A stretch of DNA of 8,475 bases, taken from positions 1 to 8,475 of the forward strand of contig CAZSUY010000019.1 of assembly GCA_964610155.1 (NCBI GenBank), in the 5' to 3' direction. The stretch is from JAFGBM01 sp964610155 (GTDB lineage: Bacteria; Actinomycetota; Actinomycetes; Actinomycetales; Demequinaceae). Under the pieces are notes generated by a model that had not been told where the DNA came from, did no database searches, and saw only the letters and a program-made list of their open reading frames with translations. Below are positions 6,209-8,475 of this stretch, in pieces. Each line of letters begins with the position of its first letter. Position 1 is the stretch's first letter. The translations under genes and the position numbers were made by a program.

Positions 6209-6251
6209 GCGTCGCCTCCCCCGTCCACCTCACAACCAGAAGGACCTTAAA

Positions 6252-7187
6252 ATGGCGAAGATCTTCGATGACGTGACCAAACTCGTCGGCAATACTCCGC
6301 TCGTTCGGATCAACAAGCTCGCCAAAGGGGTCGGCGCGACCATCCTTGCGAAGCTTGAGTTCTACAACCCCGCGAGCTCCATCAAGGACCGCATCGGCGT
6401 CGCCATCATCGATGCCGCTGAAAAAGATGGCTCTCTCAAACCGGGCGGCACCATCGTCGAAGGAACATCCGGCAACACCGGCATCGCCCTTGCCTTCGTC
6501 GGCGCGGCCCGTGGCTACAAGGTCGTCCTCACCATGCCGGAAACGATGTCGAAGGAACGCCGCGCACTGCTTCGAGCCTTCGGTGCGGAGCTCGTCCTCA
6601 CCCCGGGGCCCGAGGGCATGCAGGGTGCGGTCGACGCTGCCGAGAGAATCGCCAAGGAACGGCCGGGTTCGATTCTCGCACGGCAGTTTGAGAACGCGGC
6701 CAACCCCGAGATCCACCGAAAGACCACCGCCGAGGAGATCTGGAACGACACCGATGGCGGGGTTGACATCTTCATCGCGGGCATCGGAACGGGCGGGACG
6801 ATCACGGGCGTGGGCGAGGTACTAAAGAAGCGCAAGCCCGCTGTCCAGGTCATCGGCGTCGAGCCCGCGGAATCGCCCATCCTCAATGGAGGCGAGCCAG
6901 GCCCCCACGAGATCATGGGCATCGGGGCGAATTTCATCCCCGATATCCTCAACCGCGACATCTACGACGAGATCATCGATGTCGACTCGGAGACGGCGAT
7001 CGCCACGGCTCGGCGCGCGGCACGCGAGGAGGGCCTCCTCGTGGGCATCTCGTCTGGAGCGGCGCTCCACGCGGCCGTTGCGGTCGGCGGGCGGCCCGAG
7101 AACAAAGGAAGGACGATCGTCGTCATCATCCCGTCATTCGGCGAACGGTACCTCTCGTCCGTGCTGTACGCGGACCTCATGGACTAG
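6252..7187 (+). CDS. cysK: Cysteine synthase A (O-acetylserine sulfhydrylase)
   Basis: A cytoplasmic PLP enzyme that makes L-cysteine from O-acetyl-L-serine and sulfide, releasing acetate; it is the last step of sulfate assimilation. The 311 residues match the usual CysK length. Visible family motifs are VGNTPLVRI (12-20), NPASSIKDR with the PLP lysine Lys45, the substrate loop TSGNTG (72-77), the PLP-phosphate glycine loop GTGGT (179-183), GIGANFIP (223-230), GISSGA (265-270) and IPSFGERYLS (293-302). The loop PHEIMGIG has Glu220 where many CysK proteins carry Lys. ATG 6252 was chosen because AGAAGGA lies seven bases upstream and the product starts exactly at the conserved N-terminus; the open frame further upstream overlaps the leader. 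cysE follows 125 bases later on the same strand, a common actinobacterial order. Confidence 0.97.
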   Translation: MAKIFDDVTKLVGNTPLVRINKLAKGVGATILAKLEFYNPASSIKDRIGVAIIDAAEKDGSLKPGGTIVEGTSGNTGIALAFVGAARGYKVVLTMPETMSKERRALLRAFGAELVLTPGPEGMQGAVDAAERIAKERPGSILARQFENAANPEIHRKTTAEEIWNDTDGGVDIFIAGIGTGGTITGVGEVLKKRKPAVQVIGVEPAESPILNGGEPGPHEIMGIGANFIPDILNRDIYDEIIDVDSETAIATARRAAREEGLLVGISSGAALHAAVAVGGRPENKGRTIVVIIPSFGERYLSSVLYADLMD

Positions 7188-7262
7188 GAATGCGGCCTTC
7201 AATGACACAGGGAGTAAACGGGAAGGACAGGGCGTTTCACCAACCGGGCCATCCCGACCCCC

Positions 7263-7268
7263 TATAGA
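7263..7268 (+). promoter_or_regulatory. Possible cysE -10 element
   Basis: TATAGA lies 44 bases before the cysE start inside the 125-base cysK-cysE gap and fits a sigma-A -10 hexamer. No matching -35 is found at 16-18 bases. It may give cysE its own promoter besides read-through from cysK. Confidence 0.25.
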
Positions 7269-7312
7269 TTCAAGGTGAGGCACTGAACGCAAGCCTCGGA
7301 CAAGGAGCAGTG

Positions 7313-7954
7313 ATGGCGGAGCGAATAGGCATCCTCCGGAGGATTCGCGAGGATATCTGCACCGCGCGCTACCGCGACCCGGCGGCGCGGTCGAGGCTCG
7401 TAATCCTGCTCTCCTACCAGGGGATTCACGCCATCTGGTACCACCGGTACGCCCACTGGCTCTGGCGTCACGGGCTTCGCGTCCCCGGCAGGTTCGTGTC
7501 CCAGCACGCCCGGCGCGTGACCGGCATCGAGATCCACCCTGGAGCCACAATCGGTCGCCGGGTATTCATCGACCACGGGATGGGAGTCGTCATCGGGGAG
7601 ACGGCGATCATCGGCAACGACGTGCTCCTCTTCCACGGGGTAACCCTCGGCGGAACCTCGATGTCAACCGGCAAACGCCACCCCACCATCGGCGACCGGG
7701 TGGTCGTCGGAGCGGGGGCGAAGATCCTCGGTGCCATCACCATCGGGAATGATGCCCGCATCGGCGCGAACGCCGTCGTCGTCAAGGACGTTCCCAAGGG
7801 CGCGACCGCAATCGGGGTGCCCGCCGTCGTCCGCGAACACCCCAAGGAGGTCGAGGCGAAGACCGCAGCGTCGTGCGTCGACGAAGGTGACTCGCACTTC
7901 TCCGATCCGACGGAGGCCTGGGCGGTCGAGCCTAAGTCGAGCCCGTCTATCTAA
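7313..7954 (+). CDS. cysE: Serine O-acetyltransferase
   Basis: Transfers acetyl from acetyl-CoA to L-serine, giving O-acetylserine for CysK, and in many bacteria forms the cysteine synthase complex with it. The 213 residues show an N-terminal helical part (about 1-60, with SYQGIHAIWYHRYAHW at 34-49) and a left-handed beta-helix of hexapeptide repeats (about 72-170). Family motifs include GIEIHPGATIG (71-81), IDHGMGVVIGET (86-97) with catalytic Asp87-His88, HGVTLGGT (108-115), KRHPTIG (121-127) and GAGAKILG (133-140). GVPA at 168-171 closes the helix. The N-terminal part is shorter than in enterobacterial CysE, as usual in Gram-positives. About 40 residues follow the helix and contain one Cys188; in this family the C-terminal tail contacts CysK. 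ATG 7313 is preferred over GTG 7310 because AAGGAG sits five bases before it. Confidence 0.96.
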   Translation: MAERIGILRRIREDICTARYRDPAARSRLVILLSYQGIHAIWYHRYAHWLWRHGLRVPGRFVSQHARRVTGIEIHPGATIGRRVFIDHGMGVVIGETAIIGNDVLLFHGVTLGGTSMSTGKRHPTIGDRVVVGAGAKILGAITIGNDARIGANAVVVKDVPKGATAIGVPAVVREHPKEVEAKTAASCVDEGDSHFSDPTEAWAVEPKSSPSI

Positions 7955-7965
7955 CCACTCAAGGG

Positions 7966-8445
7966 CTAGGCCCCGGTCGCTCGCAGCATCCAGGCGGTCT
8001 TCTCATGCACCACGATGCGGCCGGTCACAAGGTCGGCCGTAGCAACGTCGACCGCATCCTCCGCGATCTTGACCAAGGGGCGGGCCGTGCGCGCAATGGT
8101 CTCGTGACCATCGGCCAGGTTCTTGACCATGGCCGCCGCGTCCGCAGCCTGCACCCCGTCCTTGACGGAAGCAAGTTCACGAAACTCGGCAAGGCTTCCA
8201 GGGGAGGGCTTGCCCAATGCCCTGATGCGCTCGGCGATCTCGTCGACGGCGTCCCGGAGTTCGATGTACTGCTCTTCGAACATCGCGTGAAGTTGTCCAA
8301 AGGTCGGGCCGGTGACGTTCCAGTGGTAGCCCTGGGTCTGGGTGTAGAGGGTGTAGGTGTCGGCGAGAAGCTTGGAGAGGCCCGCCACCAGTGCGGTAAC
8401 GTCCTGGGCTCCGATGCCGAGGTTCGGTTCGTCCTTCGAAGGCAT
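7966..8445 (-). CDS. dps: Dps-family ferritin-like DNA-protection protein
   Basis: A 12-subunit mini-ferritin of the Dps family that oxidises iron(II) with hydrogen peroxide and stores it, protecting DNA during starvation and oxidative stress. The 159 residues form the expected four-helix bundle. The inter-subunit ferroxidase set is present as His41 (YHWNV), His53, Glu57, Asp68 and Glu72; Glu57 replaces the Asp of E. coli Dps, a common variant in the MFEEQY motif. The N-terminus is short with one Lys and the C-terminus lacks a lysine-rich tail, so DNA binding may be weak. ATG 8445 was chosen, with AGAAGGG eight bases upstream; an in-frame GTG at 8451 is too close to that site. It converges on cysE with only an 11-base gap. 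Confidence 0.94.
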   Translation of the reverse strand: MPSKDEPNLGIGAQDVTALVAGLSKLLADTYTLYTQTQGYHWNVTGPTFGQLHAMFEEQYIELRDAVDEIAERIRALGKPSPGSLAEFRELASVKDGVQAADAAAMVKNLADGHETIARTARPLVKIAEDAVDVATADLVTGRIVVHEKTAWMLRATGA

Positions 8446-8475
8446 GAGCACTACCCTTCTCTGATTCGTCGTGTG

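Noticed and set aside
6000..6716. A 238-codon minus-strand open frame
   Set aside because: It lies antisense to cysK, whose motifs are unmistakable, and has no recognisable features of its own.

Overview
The window reads as a piece of a high-GC Gram-positive (Actinomycetota) chromosome. The reasons are the GC-rich third codon positions, tRNA genes without an encoded CCA end, a 15-of-19 match to the DtxR/IdeR iron box, and actinobacterial-looking CysK, CysE and Dps proteins. The genus cannot be fixed from the sequence alone.

Layout: (1) 1-270 holds two divergent tRNA genes, tRNA-Pro(TGG) on the minus strand, followed by a strong hairpin, and tRNA-Gly(TCC) on the plus strand. (2) 356-3821 is a compact plus-strand operon of four genes ordered ATPase, permease, ATPase, permease. 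It encodes two paralogous ABC-2 type transporter pairs; the first two junctions overlap, and a hairpin follows the last gene. (3) 3998-4462 (minus) is a SRPBCC-fold protein. (4) 4463-6085 is an accessory-looking stretch. It contains a G/T-rich patch with direct repeats and overlapping hairpins, a tandem TTGCGGACT motif, one orphan minus-strand coiled-coil protein with no recognised family, and about 500 bases with no convincing gene. (5) 6086-7954 is a cysteine biosynthesis unit: an iron-box-like site, a 25-codon leader-like ORF with a good ribosome binding site, a small hairpin, cysK and cysE. (6) 7966-8445 (minus, convergent with cysE) is a Dps-family ferritin.

How the genes fit together: CysE makes O-acetylserine and CysK converts it with sulfide to cysteine, so the pair covers the last two steps of cysteine synthesis. 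An iron-box-like site upstream and a Dps iron-storage gene downstream suggest, by inference only, a link between cysteine supply and iron or oxidative state. The ABC operon is likely an exporter or membrane-stress module of unknown substrate. The most interesting unexplained items are the leader/iron-box arrangement before cysK and the orphan coiled-coil gene with its structured, repeat-bearing flank.
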